A stretch of 47,631 nucleotides of DNA from Streptomyces sp. sk2.1. Its GTDB lineage: Bacteria; Actinomycetota; Actinomycetes; Streptomycetales; Streptomycetaceae. A program made the position numbers and the translations under genes. The stretch is taken from positions 177,344 through 224,974 of the forward strand of contig NZ_RDBO01000020.1 of assembly GCF_008120935.1 (NCBI RefSeq), read 5' to 3'. The notes beneath the pieces are model-generated. The model was given only the letters and a program-made list of their open reading frames with translations. It made no database searches and was not told the DNA's origin. Positions 1-8,679 of this stretch are shown here, piece by piece; position 1 is the stretch's first letter, and every line of letters begins with the position of its first letter.

Positions 1-23
1 GGGCGGGCGCGGCACGCCCGGGG

Positions 24-923
24 TCAGGCCGTTCGCGGCCTGGTGGCGTAGAAGGCCACGGCCGAGGCGGCCGCCACGTTGAGGGAGTCGACACCGGCGT
101 CCATCGGGATGCGGACGTGCTCGTCGACCGCGGCGAGGGTGCCGGGGGTGAGTCCGGCGCCCTCCGTACCGAAGACCAGCGCGAGCTTCTCGTCGTCGCG
201 CGCGGCGAGTTCGTCGAGGGTGATCGCCCGTTCGCTCAGGCAGAGGGCGGCGAGCGTGAACCCCGCGGAACGCAGGATGCCGATGTCCTTCGGCCAGGAC
301 TCCAGGCGGGTCCACGGCACCTGGAAGACGCCCCCCATCGAGACCTTCACGGACCTCCGGTAGAAGGGGTCGGCGCAGCGCGGGGTGAGCAGGACCGCGT
401 CGATGCCGAGGGCGGCGGCGTTCCTGAAGGCGGCGCCCAGGTTGGCGTGGTCGACGATGTCCTCGAAGACGGCGACGCGCCGGACCGGGCGCTCCCCCGG
501 ACCCTGGAGCGGCACCGCCGCGGGGCCGGCACGGTCGCCGGCCGCCGTCTCCGCGTCCGCCGTGCCGAAGGCCGTCGTCAGCAGCTCGTCCGCCGTCGGC
601 AGCGGCCTGCGCTGCATCGAGGCGAGGGCACCGCGGTGGACGTGGTAGCCGGTGACGCGCTCGGCCAGTTCGGGGCTGACCGCGTACACCGGGGCGGGGA
701 CCTCGTCGATGACGTCCCGCATCAGGTCGATCCACTTCGCCGAGAGCAGCATGGACCGCATCTCGTACCCGGCGTGCCTGGCGCGTCTGATCACCTTCTC
801 GCCCTCGGCGATGAAGAGCCCCTCGGCGGGCTCCCGTCTGCGCCGGAGCTCGACGTCGGTCAGCCCGGTGTAGTCGTGCAGACGGGGGTCGTCGGGGTCG
901 TCGATGGTGATGAGGTCGGCCAC
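24..923 (-). CDS. TrmH/SpoU-family (SPOUT) RNA 2'-O-methyltransferase
   Basis: Predicted S-adenosylmethionine-dependent methyltransferase that modifies ribose 2'-OH groups of rRNA or tRNA in the cytoplasm. The three SPOUT motifs are visible: NLGAAFRNAAALG (motif 1, about residue 160), FGTEGAGL (motif 2, about 250) and SLNVAAASA (motif 3, about 280), the last two forming the knotted SAM site. The N-terminal part resembles the substrate-binding domain of SpoU enzymes. I chose the GTG at 923 (299 residues): the open frame continues to a TTG at 959, but that TTG is part of a -35 hexamer TTGGCA, 17 bases from a -10 CAGTAT that lies seven bases before the GTG, so the transcript is probably leaderless. 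The exact RNA target cannot be told from sequence. It stands alone, 99 bases beyond the end of cobA. Confidence 0.9.
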   Translation of the reverse strand: MADLITIDDPDDPRLHDYTGLTDVELRRRREPAEGLFIAEGEKVIRRARHAGYEMRSMLLSAKWIDLMRDVIDEVPAPVYAVSPELAERVTGYHVHRGALASMQRRPLPTADELLTTAFGTADAETAAGDRAGPAAVPLQGPGERPVRRVAVFEDIVDHANLGAAFRNAAALGIDAVLLTPRCADPFYRRSVKVSMGGVFQVPWTRLESWPKDIGILRSAGFTLAALCLSERAITLDELAARDDEKLALVFGTEGAGLTPGTLAAVDEHVRIPMDAGVDSLNVAAASAVAFYATRPRTA

Positions 924-930
924 GGGTTCG

Positions 931-959
931 ATACTGCCTTGTCCGGTGTGTGGTGCCAA
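931..959 (-). promoter_or_regulatory. Promoter of the TrmH-family gene
   Basis: On the minus strand TTGGCA (954-959) is followed after exactly 17 bases by CAGTAT (931-936) and, seven bases later, by the GTG start codon. This is a close match to a housekeeping (HrdB-type) promoter driving a leaderless mRNA, and it decides the start codon of the gene. Confidence 0.7.
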
Positions 960-1022
960 CGGATCGGAAGAAGTTCCGTTACCGCCGGTTACTCGATGGG
1001 GTCCGCGAGATGTCCGCGCCGG

Positions 1023-2285
1023 TCATTCGGCGGGGAGCGGCGCGGTGTCCGCGCCGACCGCGACGACCTCGCCGATGACGATGACCGCCGGGGGGCGCAC
1101 CTCCTCGGCCGCGGCCCGTTCGGCGACGGTCTCCAGGGTGGCGTCCACCCGGCGCTGGGCGGCGGTGGTGCCCTCCTGGACCAGGGCGACCGGTGTGCCG
1201 GGGGCCTTGCCGTGGGCGATGAGGGCGCGGGCGATGGCGCCGATCTTGTCGACGGCCATCAGGAGCACCAGGGTGCCACGCAGTTTGGCGAGGGCCTCCC
1301 AGTCGACCAGCGAGCGTTCGTCGTCGGGGGCGACGTGGCCGCTCACGACGGTGAACTCGTGGGCCACCCCTCGGTGGGTGACGGGGATTCCGGCCGCGCC
1401 GGGCACGGAGATCGAGCTGGAGATGCCGGGGACGACGGTGCAGGCGATGCCCTCGGCGGCGAGCGCCTGGGCCTCCTCCATGCCGCGGCCGAAGACGAAC
1501 GGGTCGCCGCCCTTGAGCCGGACGACGGCCTTGCCCGCCTTGGCGTGGTCGATGAGCGCCTGGTTGATGGCCTCCTGGGCCATGTAGCGGCCGTACGGGA
1601 TCTTCGCGGCGTCGATCACCTCGACGTGCGGCGGCAGTTCGTCGAGCAGGTCGCGCGGGCCGAGCCGGTCGGCGATGACGACGTCGGCCCCGGCGAGGAG
1701 GCGGCGGCCGCGGACCGTGATCAGGTCGGGGTCCCCGGGGCCGCCGCCGACCAGGGCCACGCCGGGGGCCCTGGTGCGGTGGTGGGGCGCGGCGAGGGTG
1801 CCGTCGCGCAGGCCCTCGACGATGGCGTCGCGGACGGCGGCGCAGTGGCGCGGGTCGCGGTCGTGGGTGCCCGCGGTGAGGACGGCGACGGTGACGCCCT
1901 CGCCCCGGCCGGTGGCCGGGGTCCAGGCGGTGGCAGCGTCGGCGTCGTCGCTGCGGACGCACCAGATCCGGTTGCGTTCGGCCTCGGCCGACGCGGCGTC
2001 GTTCGCCGCGAGGTCGTCGGACGCGACGAGGACGTACCAGGCGCCGGCCAGATCCCCGTCGGCGTACCCGCGACGCTCCCAGCGGATCTCGCCGGCGTCG
2101 GCCATCGCCTCGACGGACGGGGTCGCGGACGGGGACACGAGGACGATGTCGGCGCCCGCCGCGATGAGCGCGGGGAGGCGGCGCTGAGCGACCTGGCCGC
2201 CGCCGATCACGACGACGCGGCGGCCGCCGAGCCGCAGTCCGACGGGGTACGCGGGGTGATCGGTGCGCTCTGCGTGCTCGGCCAT
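1023..2285 (-). CDS. cobA: Uroporphyrinogen-III C-methyltransferase with siroheme-synthase-like N-terminal domain
   Basis: SUMT, which transfers two methyl groups from SAM to uroporphyrinogen III to give precorrin-2, the branch point to cobalamin and siroheme. Residues about 10-200 carry an NAD-binding fold typical of precorrin-2 dehydrogenase (VVVIGGGQVAQRRL near residue 24); residues about 170-420 form the tetrapyrrole methylase with LVGGGPGDPDLIT, the RLKGGDPFVFGRG loop and PGISSS. At 420 residues it has the size of a two-domain CysG-like protein. The ATG at 2285 has GAGGAG about ten bases upstream. It sits with the lower-ligand gene cobT and with cobL, on the same strand. Whether the N-terminal domain still oxidises precorrin-2 or chelates iron is not clear from sequence. 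Confidence 0.92.
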   Translation of the reverse strand: MAEHAERTDHPAYPVGLRLGGRRVVVIGGGQVAQRRLPALIAAGADIVLVSPSATPSVEAMADAGEIRWERRGYADGDLAGAWYVLVASDDLAANDAASAEAERNRIWCVRSDDADAATAWTPATGRGEGVTVAVLTAGTHDRDPRHCAAVRDAIVEGLRDGTLAAPHHRTRAPGVALVGGGPGDPDLITVRGRRLLAGADVVIADRLGPRDLLDELPPHVEVIDAAKIPYGRYMAQEAINQALIDHAKAGKAVVRLKGGDPFVFGRGMEEAQALAAEGIACTVVPGISSSISVPGAAGIPVTHRGVAHEFTVVSGHVAPDDERSLVDWEALAKLRGTLVLLMAVDKIGAIARALIAHGKAPGTPVALVQEGTTAAQRRVDATLETVAERAAAEEVRPPAVIVIGEVVAVGADTAPLPAE

Positions 2286-2406
2286 GGCGGTGCGGACTCC
2301 TCGTGCAGGGGACTGAATGCGGAGGCCGCTGCGGCGGTGGAGCGGCTGTGACGTGCGGGTTCGCGGGGCGGGTCAACGATACGCGGTGGGGTGGCCGCGA
2401 CGCGTC

Positions 2407-2445
2407 GGGGAGCGGACGGGCCGTTCTTCGGCCCGTCCGCTCCCC
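2407..2445 (-). terminator. Hairpin terminator after the bluB-cobT fusion
   Basis: A perfect inverted repeat with 16-bp arms (2407-2422 and 2430-2445) and a 7-base loop lies 11 bases beyond the cobT stop. There is no U tract, as is usual in Streptomyces. Confidence 0.75.
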
Positions 2446-2456
2446 CGGCCCCGGGG

Positions 2457-5400
2457 CTACTTCTCCGTGACGCCCGCCGCGTCGAAGGTCGCCACCTCGT
2501 GCATCGCCCGCGCCGCGCTCTGCACGATCGGCAGTGCCAGCAGCGCGCCCGTGCCCTCGCCGAGGCGGAGGTCGAGGTCGACCAGCGGGCGCAGCCCCAG
2601 CTTGTTGAGGGCGGCGACGTGGCCGGGCTCGGCGCTGCGGTGGCCCGCGATGCAGGCGGCCAGGGCCTCGGGGGCGATCGCGCGGGCGACCAGGGCCGCG
2701 GCACCCGCGCTGACGCCGTCGAGGATGACGGGGGTGCGCAGCGAGGCGCCGCCCAGCAGGAAGCCGGCCATCGCCGCGTGTTCGAGGCCACCGACCGCGG
2801 CCAGGACACCGATCGGGTCGGCCGGGTCCGGCTGGTGGAACTCCAGGGCCCGGCGGACCACGTCGACCTTGCGGGCGTGCATCTCGTCGTTGATGCCGGT
2901 GCCGCGACCGGTCACCTCGGCCGGGTCCATGCCCGTGTACACGCAGATCAGCGCGGCCGACGCCGTGGTGTTGGCGATGCCCATCTCACCGGTGAGCAGG
3001 CCCTTGTTGCCCGCCGCGACCAGGTCGCGGGCGGTCTCGATGCCGACCTCGATCGCCGCGAGCACCTCTTCGCGGGTCAGCGCGGGGCCGGTGGTGAAGT
3101 CGGCCGTCCCGGCCCGGACCTTGCGGGGCAGGAGGCCGGGCGTCGCGGGCAGTTCCGCGGCCACGCCGACGTCGATCACGCACACCTCGGCGCCGACCTG
3201 GGACGCGAACGCGTTGCAGACCGCGCCGCCGCCGAGGAAGTTGGCGACCATCTGGCCGGTGACCTCCTGCGGCCAGGCGGTGACGCCCTGGGCGTGCACG
3301 CCGTGGTCGCCCGCGAAGATCGCGACGGCCGCGGGCTCCGGGATCGGCGGCGGGCACACCCGGGAGAGCCCGGCCAGCTGCGCGGAGATGATCTCCAGCA
3401 TGCCGAGGGCACCGGCGGGCTTGGTCATCCGCTTCTGGCGTTCCCACGCCTCGCCGAGCGCCTTGGCGTCCAGCGGACGGATGTTGGCGATGGTCTCCTG
3501 GAGCAGGTCGTGCGGCTCCTCGCCGGGCAGGGCGCGCCGCCCGTACGTCTCCTCGTGGACGACCCAGGACAGCGGGCGGCGCTTGGACCAGCCCGCCTGC
3601 ATCAGCTCGGGCTCCTCGGGGAACTCGTCGACGTAGCCGACGCACAGGTAGGCGACGACTTCGAGGTGCTCGGGCAGGCCCAGGGCGCGGACCATCTCAC
3701 GCTCGTCGAAGAAGCTGACCCAGCCGACGCCGAGGCCCTCGGCACGGGCGGCGAGCCAGAGGTTCTCGACGGCGAGCGCGGAGGAGTACGGGGCCATCTG
3801 CGGCTGGGTGTGCCGGCCGAGGGTGTGCCGGCCGCCCCGGGTGGGGTCGGCGGTGACGACGATGTTCACCGGGGTGTCGAGGATGGCCTCGATCTTCAGT
3901 TCCTTGAACTGCTTGGCCCGGCCCTTGGGCAGCGACTTGGCGTAGGCGTCGCGCTGGCGCTGCGCCAGTTCGTGCATGGCGCGGCGGGTCTCCGCGGAGC
4001 GGATGACGACGAAGTCCCAGGGCTGCGAGTGGCCGACGCTGGGTGCCGTGTGCGCGGCTTCGAGGACGCGGAGCAGGACCTCGTGCGGGATGGGGTCGTT
4101 GCGGAAGCCGTTGCGGATGTCGCGCCGCTCGCGCATGACGCGGAGCACCGCCTCGCGCTCGGCGTCGTCGTAGCCGGGGGCCGGCGGACCGGCGGGGACC
4201 GGGGCCTCGCCGGACTCGGACGCCTCCGCCCCGGGGGCTTCGGCCGCGGGGGTCTCCGCCTCGGGGGTCTCCGCCGCGGGGACCTGGGGCGCTCCGGCAG
4301 CCGGGGGCTCCTCCACGACCGGGGCCGCGGCGACCGGTACTTCGACGGTCCGCTCCTCGGGGGCTCCGGCCGTCTCCGGGGCCCCGGCCGGCTCGGGGGC
4401 TTCCGCCGCGAGGGGCTCGGTGCCGGGGGCCGGGGCCGCCTCGGGCGTCTCCCGCGGCCGGTCCACGGACTGCGCGAAGACGATCTCGTCGTGCTCGGTC
4501 ACCGTGTCCTGCAGGGGCGCGGCTGCCACCGGCTCCACGAGGGGGGCGGCCTCCACCACGTCCGCGGGGGTGGTCGGGTCCGGGGTCTCGATGACCTCCG
4601 GGCCCGCCTCGGCCTCCGGTCCGGGCGCGTCCGGGCCCGGTGCCCCGGCGTCCGCGACGGGGCCGGGAACCTGCGCGGGCACCTCGGCGGGCGCGGCACT
4701 GTGGACGCCCTCGGCGGCCCGGACCGCTTCGGCGCCCTCCACGGGCACGATGGCCCCGGCGGGTGCGGCGGACTCCCCGGCGTCACCGGCCGGCACCGCT
4801 CCGGCGTCCGGCCGAGGGTCCTGGGCGGGCTCCACCGCGATCGCCCCGTGCTCGGGCCCGGCCGCGGAGTCGGCCTCCGCGCCCCCCGCCCCGACGGTCT
4901 GCTCGGCGAGCTGTACCGGGATCTGCTCAGCGTCCTGCTGCGCCGGGACCTGCTCCGCGACGGGTGTCGGGGCCAGGTGCGGGGTCGTAGGGACCGAACC
5001 CTCCACGGGCACGAACTGCCCCATGGGAACGGCTTCCTGGGCCCCCTGGACCTCCCGGACCTCCTGGGTCTCCTGCGTCTCCGGAGTCCCCTGGGCCTCC
5101 TGAGGCACGGCGGTCTCGACGGACACGGCGCCTTCGACAGGCACTGCGGTCTCGACGGGCACCGCGGCATCCGCGGGCACCGCGGCCTCGACGAGGCCCT
5201 CGGCCGGAATCCCGGCGGGGGCCTCGACCGCCCCCGGCACCGGCTCGGCCACCGGAGCCGCCACGGCCTCCGGTGCCACGGCCGGAGCGGCCTGCACCGG
5301 CTGTGCCACCGCCACCGGCTCGGCGGCCGACTCCGCGGCCGGCTCGGCGCCCTGCTCCGGAACGACCGATTCTGCGGTCGCCTCCGCCGTCACCGGAACC

Positions 5401-6215
5401 GCCGCCGGCTGCGCCGCCCACGGGCTGCCGCCCTGCGGAAGGATCTCGCCGAGCTGCGGACCCGGCAGCACGGCCGCGTCGTCGTCCGGCGCGAAGTACT
5501 CGGGGCCGGCGGCCTGCGGCGCGGGGGCCTGGGCCTGGGTCTGGGCGGGTGCCTGGGGCTGGACCGGGGCCTGGGGCGCGCCCGCGGGCCCCCGGTCCGC
5601 GAGCGAACGGACCACGCCGCCGGTCGACGCCCCGCCGTACGACGGGCCGCCGTCGGCCACGGCCGGTCCGCGGTGCAGCGGCCGGCGCGTCGGGGTCTGG
5701 GACTGTGCCGCCTGGGCGGGAACCTGCGCGGGCGAGGGGATGCGCACACCGCTCAGGTCGACCGAACCGGAATCGCGGCCACCGGATTCATGCGTTCCCC
5801 GGCCGGTCACGGCCGGGGGCTCCGCCACCGCCTGCTGAGCGGCGGCGTACACGTCCGCGGCCGGTGCCTGCACGGGCTCCTGGACCTGGACCTGCACGGG
5901 CCCCTGCGGCTGGGCGGGGGTCTCGGCGGTCGGCTGGGCATAGGACTGGGCCGCGGCCTGCGCCGGGTGAACGCCCTGTCCGGGCACCGGTGCCCGGACG
6001 GCGACGGGCTCGGGGTACTGGCCGGGGGCCGGTACGGTCTGCGGGTCGCTCCAGGCGCCCTGCGGGCTCGGCATCAGCAGGAGGTCGTCGTCCTCGGGAA
6101 CGTGCTCGGAGGGGGCGAGGTAGGTGTAGGCGTCCGGGGCGGCGATGCCCGGCTGCTCCACCGTGCCCGCGTTCTCCGGCAGTCCCTCGACCGGGATCTG
6201 GCCGGTGTCACTCAT
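2457..6215 (-). CDS. cobT: BluB-CobT fusion: 5,6-dimethylbenzimidazole synthase and nicotinate-nucleotide:DMB phosphoribosyltransferase, with long disordered N-terminus
   Basis: A 1252-residue protein for the lower ligand of cobalamin. Residues 1 to about 680 are low-complexity and rich in Pro, Ala, Glu, Val and Gln, with no recognisable fold. Residues about 681-900 are a BluB/nitroreductase-type flavoprotein that makes 5,6-dimethylbenzimidazole from FMNH2 and O2 (RRDIRNGFRNDPIP, HTAPSVGHSQPWDF, ENLWLAARAEGLGVGWVSFF). Residues about 905-1252 are CobT, which transfers phosphoribose from nicotinate mononucleotide to DMB (IFAGDHGVHAQGV, GEMGIANTTASAAL, GTGINDEMHARK, HRSAEPGHVAAL). The fusion joins production and activation of the base in one chain. 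The ATG at 6215 is preceded by GAGGGG. The role of the N-terminal half is unknown; it could be a linker, a localisation segment, or annotation of an upstream non-translated region if a much later start were used. Confidence 0.93.
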   Translation of the reverse strand: MSDTGQIPVEGLPENAGTVEQPGIAAPDAYTYLAPSEHVPEDDDLLLMPSPQGAWSDPQTVPAPGQYPEPVAVRAPVPGQGVHPAQAAAQSYAQPTAETPAQPQGPVQVQVQEPVQAPAADVYAAAQQAVAEPPAVTGRGTHESGGRDSGSVDLSGVRIPSPAQVPAQAAQSQTPTRRPLHRGPAVADGGPSYGGASTGGVVRSLADRGPAGAPQAPVQPQAPAQTQAQAPAPQAAGPEYFAPDDDAAVLPGPQLGEILPQGGSPWAAQPAAVPVTAEATAESVVPEQGAEPAAESAAEPVAVAQPVQAAPAVAPEAVAAPVAEPVPGAVEAPAGIPAEGLVEAAVPADAAVPVETAVPVEGAVSVETAVPQEAQGTPETQETQEVREVQGAQEAVPMGQFVPVEGSVPTTPHLAPTPVAEQVPAQQDAEQIPVQLAEQTVGAGGAEADSAAGPEHGAIAVEPAQDPRPDAGAVPAGDAGESAAPAGAIVPVEGAEAVRAAEGVHSAAPAEVPAQVPGPVADAGAPGPDAPGPEAEAGPEVIETPDPTTPADVVEAAPLVEPVAAAPLQDTVTEHDEIVFAQSVDRPRETPEAAPAPGTEPLAAEAPEPAGAPETAGAPEERTVEVPVAAAPVVEEPPAAGAPQVPAAETPEAETPAAEAPGAEASESGEAPVPAGPPAPGYDDAEREAVLRVMRERRDIRNGFRNDPIPHEVLLRVLEAAHTAPSVGHSQPWDFVVIRSAETRRAMHELAQRQRDAYAKSLPKGRAKQFKELKIEAILDTPVNIVVTADPTRGGRHTLGRHTQPQMAPYSSALAVENLWLAARAEGLGVGWVSFFDEREMVRALGLPEHLEVVAYLCVGYVDEFPEEPELMQAGWSKRRPLSWVVHEETYGRRALPGEEPHDLLQETIANIRPLDAKALGEAWERQKRMTKPAGALGMLEIISAQLAGLSRVCPPPIPEPAAVAIFAGDHGVHAQGVTAWPQEVTGQMVANFLGGGAVCNAFASQVGAEVCVIDVGVAAELPATPGLLPRKVRAGTADFTTGPALTREEVLAAIEVGIETARDLVAAGNKGLLTGEMGIANTTASAALICVYTGMDPAEVTGRGTGINDEMHARKVDVVRRALEFHQPDPADPIGVLAAVGGLEHAAMAGFLLGGASLRTPVILDGVSAGAAALVARAIAPEALAACIAGHRSAEPGHVAALNKLGLRPLVDLDLRLGEGTGALLALPIVQSAARAMHEVATFDAAGVTEK

Positions 6216-6547
6216 GCGTACCCCTCGCCCATCGTCAGTGCTCCTTCGGCCCTTCGTCCGGAACGTCCGAACACGGCGCCCCGGTGCTCGTCAACAAGAA
6301 CGAGCGGGCTCGCCGCGCGGCACGAAACGGTCGTGGACATACTGCATTCTCACGTCCGTTCGCCGCCGCGGCAGCCCATTTCGCCACGGCCCGCTGTGGA
6401 CTGCGCCACGTTGCGCATCCCCCGGTTCCGCCGTACCACAGCGGGGACCAAAACAGTCCCCTTTTCCGGACATTGACGAGCGAAACGACGAACGTCCGAC
6501 CGCGGTACAACGATCGGCCAGCCTACCTCCCGCCGCACGCGGCCGGG
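6216..6547. other. Intergenic region between cobT and cobL
   Basis: About 330 bases upstream of cobT and downstream of cobL. It is less G+C-rich than its surroundings. I see no cobalamin riboswitch box and no coding frame with convincing codon use; the short open frames on the minus strand have no recognisable product. It contains a hairpin followed by four T on the plus strand (6443-6465). Confidence 0.5.
6443..6465 (+). terminator. Hairpin followed by TTTT, orphan rho-independent-like site
   Basis: GGGGAC, loop CAAAACA, GTCCCC, then TTTT, read on the plus strand. No plus-strand gene lies immediately upstream, so it may end a small RNA or be part of the cobT leader on the other strand. The stem is only 6 bp. 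Confidence 0.35.
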
Positions 6548-7786
6548 TCAGGGGGCGAGGTCGGAACGCGTCGCGGAGAGCAGGAACACGACCGAACGTT
6601 CACGCTCCGACCATGCGGCCGTGTCGAGTTCGACGGACTGGAGGAGCGAACACCGGACGGCGTATCCGTTCCCGGTGAGCGCGGCGCCGAGCGCCTCGGC
6701 CTCGTCGCGCGTCGACGCGTGGGTCACGATGCGTTCCGGCCGGCGCTCGGTGACGGCGGTGACGACGGGGACCCCGCCGCCGCCGATCCGGACGACGTCG
6801 GGTTCCGGCAGCCGTTCCAGCACGTGCGGCGCGCGGCCCTCGACGACCTGGATCTGGACCCCGAGGGCCCGTGCCGCCGCCGCGGTGCGGGCGCAGGCGG
6901 CCGGGTCGCTGTCGACCGCCAGGACCGCCGCGCCGAAGCGGGCCGCCTCCGCGGCCAGGGCCCCGCCGCCGGAGCCGATGTCCCACAGGAGGTCGCCGGT
7001 GCGGGGGCCGAGGCGGGCCAGTTGGGCGGCGCGCAGCCCCGGGGACTCGCCTTCGCCGCCCGCCGCCCCGCCGCCCGCGGCGTCGTCCGGGTACGCCTCC
7101 GGGGGCAGTGCCCAGCCGCGTACTCCGCGGGGGCAGATGGGGTGGCCGCCCGCGATCCATCCGCCGGCGGCCTGCGGTTCGGGGCCGCCGCCGATGACGA
7201 TGACGACGTTGGGGTCGCGCCAGACGTGGTCGGCGGCCTTGTCGGAGGTGACGACGGTGACCTGTTCACGGTCGGTGCCGAGTTCCTCGCAGATGACGAA
7301 GGTGCGGTGGACTCCTTCGAGGAGCAGGGCCAGTTCGGCGGGGCCCGCCCCGGGCGAGGTGAGGACGGCGACCTTGTGGTGGGCGCGGCAGACGTTGACG
7401 GCGCGGCGCAGGGTGCGGGGGTGGGCGACGACGATCCGGGCGTCCTCCCACGGCATTCCCGCGCGGGCGAACGCGGCGGCGACGGAGGAGACCGCGGGGA
7501 CCACTTCCACCTCCAGGCCGTGCTCGGGCGCGCGGAGGTTGCGTACGACTCCGAAGAAGCCGGGGTCCCCGTCGGCGAGGACCACGGCGCTGCCGCGGTG
7601 TCCGGCGATCCGGCGGGCGGCCAGGTCGATGGAGCCCAGGCGGATGCGCTCGGCCTGCGCCGGCACTTCGGGCAGTGCGAGGTGGTGGGCGGCTCCGGCG
7701 ACGAGCGTGGCGGCCGAGAGGGCGGCCGTGGCCGCTCCGGTCAGTGGTGAGCCGTCCCAGCCGATCACGGTGACCCGATCGGCCAT
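6548..7786 (-). CDS. cobL: Precorrin-6Y C5,15-methyltransferase (decarboxylating), CbiE-CbiT fusion
   Basis: Acts late in corrin-ring synthesis of the aerobic pathway, methylating precorrin-6Y at C5 and C15 and decarboxylating the acetate side chain. Residues 1 to about 210 are the CbiE-type tetrapyrrole methylase (VTVIGWDGSPL at the N-terminus, then GNAVGG-like and SVAAAFARAGMPW segments); residues about 250-412 are the CbiT-type class I methyltransferase with the SAM motif WDIGSGGGALAAEAAR and the downstream VDSDPAA acid. At 412 residues it matches CobL of other actinobacteria. The ATG at 7786 has GGAG about 13 bases upstream. It shares the cobalamin role and strand with cobT and cobA, but the 330-base gap suggests separate transcription. 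Confidence 0.92.
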   Translation of the reverse strand: MADRVTVIGWDGSPLTGAATAALSAATLVAGAAHHLALPEVPAQAERIRLGSIDLAARRIAGHRGSAVVLADGDPGFFGVVRNLRAPEHGLEVEVVPAVSSVAAAFARAGMPWEDARIVVAHPRTLRRAVNVCRAHHKVAVLTSPGAGPAELALLLEGVHRTFVICEELGTDREQVTVVTSDKAADHVWRDPNVVIVIGGGPEPQAAGGWIAGGHPICPRGVRGWALPPEAYPDDAAGGGAAGGEGESPGLRAAQLARLGPRTGDLLWDIGSGGGALAAEAARFGAAVLAVDSDPAACARTAAAARALGVQIQVVEGRAPHVLERLPEPDVVRIGGGGVPVVTAVTERRPERIVTHASTRDEAEALGAALTGNGYAVRCSLLQSVELDTAAWSERERSVVFLLSATRSDLAP

Positions 7787-7890
7787 GTGTCGTCAGTCTC
7801 CTGGAGTCGTCGCAGGTGGGGATGTTCGTGAAGGGGCAGGGCGAGGGTACCCGGTCCATGCCCACGGAGCGTCAGGACCCCTCCGGGAGG

Positions 7891-8538
7891 TCAGTTCCAG
7901 TCGCTGTAGGCACCGTAGCCGCCCGCGTCGGCGAGCTGCTCGGCGACGCCTTCGAGGTCCTCGGGGAGCAGGCCCCAGACGATCAGGTCGGTCCGGATGT
8001 CGGTCCAGCCGCCGTCCGTGCCGTTCTCGGTCCGGGTGCGCGCTATGCGGGCGTTGCGCAGGACGCCCTCGCTGATGCAGCCGAGCTTCTGGGCGACCTG
8101 CTGGGCGGCGGTGTTGTCGGCCGCGGTGCGCAGCTCGATGCGTTCGAAGCCCCGGTCGTCGAAGAGCCACTGGGCCAGTGCCAGCACGGACTCGGTGGCA
8201 TAGCCCTCGCCGCGCGCCCAGGGGGCGGTGATGTACGAGACCTCGGTGGCGCGGGTGCGCCAGTCGGTGTTGCCCAGCCGGACGGAGCCGACGAGCCGCT
8301 GGGTGAGGAACTCGGTGACGGCGAGGACGATGCCGTCACCGCTGGTGCGCCGGGCGGGGGCGATCCTGCGGACCCAGCGCTCGGCGTCGATCCGGGTGTA
8401 GGGGTGGGGGGCGTCGGTCCAGGCGGTGACGAGTTCGTCGTTCATCATCTCGATGTACGCGGGGACGTCCACCATGTCGAAGGGACGCATCACCAACCTG
8501 TCCGTGCTGATGGAGATGTCCGGAAAGGTGGAAGTCAT
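7891..8538 (-). CDS. RimJ/RimL-type GNAT N-acetyltransferase
   Basis: 215-residue acetyl-CoA-dependent acetyltransferase of the Acetyltransf_3 (RimJ/RimL) group; known members acetylate protein N-termini or small amines. It opens with the typical SISTDRLVMRPFDMVDVPAYIEMM-type segment, and has the acetyl-CoA pyrophosphate loop in APWARGEGYATESV followed by LFDDRGFERIELRT and AAQQVAQKLGC. I chose the ATG at 8538 because GGAG lies six bases upstream; the open frame extends to 8592 without another good ribosome site. It stands between cobL and the methionine importer, separated from the latter by a strong terminator. Substrate unknown. Confidence 0.85.
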   Translation of the reverse strand: MTSTFPDISISTDRLVMRPFDMVDVPAYIEMMNDELVTAWTDAPHPYTRIDAERWVRRIAPARRTSGDGIVLAVTEFLTQRLVGSVRLGNTDWRTRATEVSYITAPWARGEGYATESVLALAQWLFDDRGFERIELRTAADNTAAQQVAQKLGCISEGVLRNARIARTRTENGTDGGWTDIRTDLIVWGLLPEDLEGVAEQLADAGGYGAYSDWN

Positions 8539-8621
8539 GCGCAGCTCCATGCCGAAGGCCGTGTGAATGCACAGCATGCAGCATCGGGGCACCGGCGCGC
8601 ATGGTCGGGTCCGGCACGGCG

Positions 8622-8656
8622 GAGCCCCGCGCCCCCTGACGGGGTGCGCGGGGCTC
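8622..8656 (-). terminator. Terminator of the metNIQ operon
   Basis: Long G+C-rich hairpin: arms 8622-8635 and 8641-8656 with one bulged T, starting 24 bases past the metQ stop. Confidence 0.75.
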
Positions 8657-8679
8657 TTCGGACAAATGCCGTGCGGGGG

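Noticed and set aside
117..2351. Long plus-strand open frame over trmH and cobA
   Set aside because: Antisense shadow of two well-supported genes; its protein is low-complexity without domains.
2391..6476. 1361-codon plus-strand open frame
   Set aside because: Antisense to the bluB-cobT fusion; composition reflects G+C-rich codons, no fold.
6216..6547. Cobalamin riboswitch before cobT
   Set aside because: No B12-box-like sequence was found on the minus strand.
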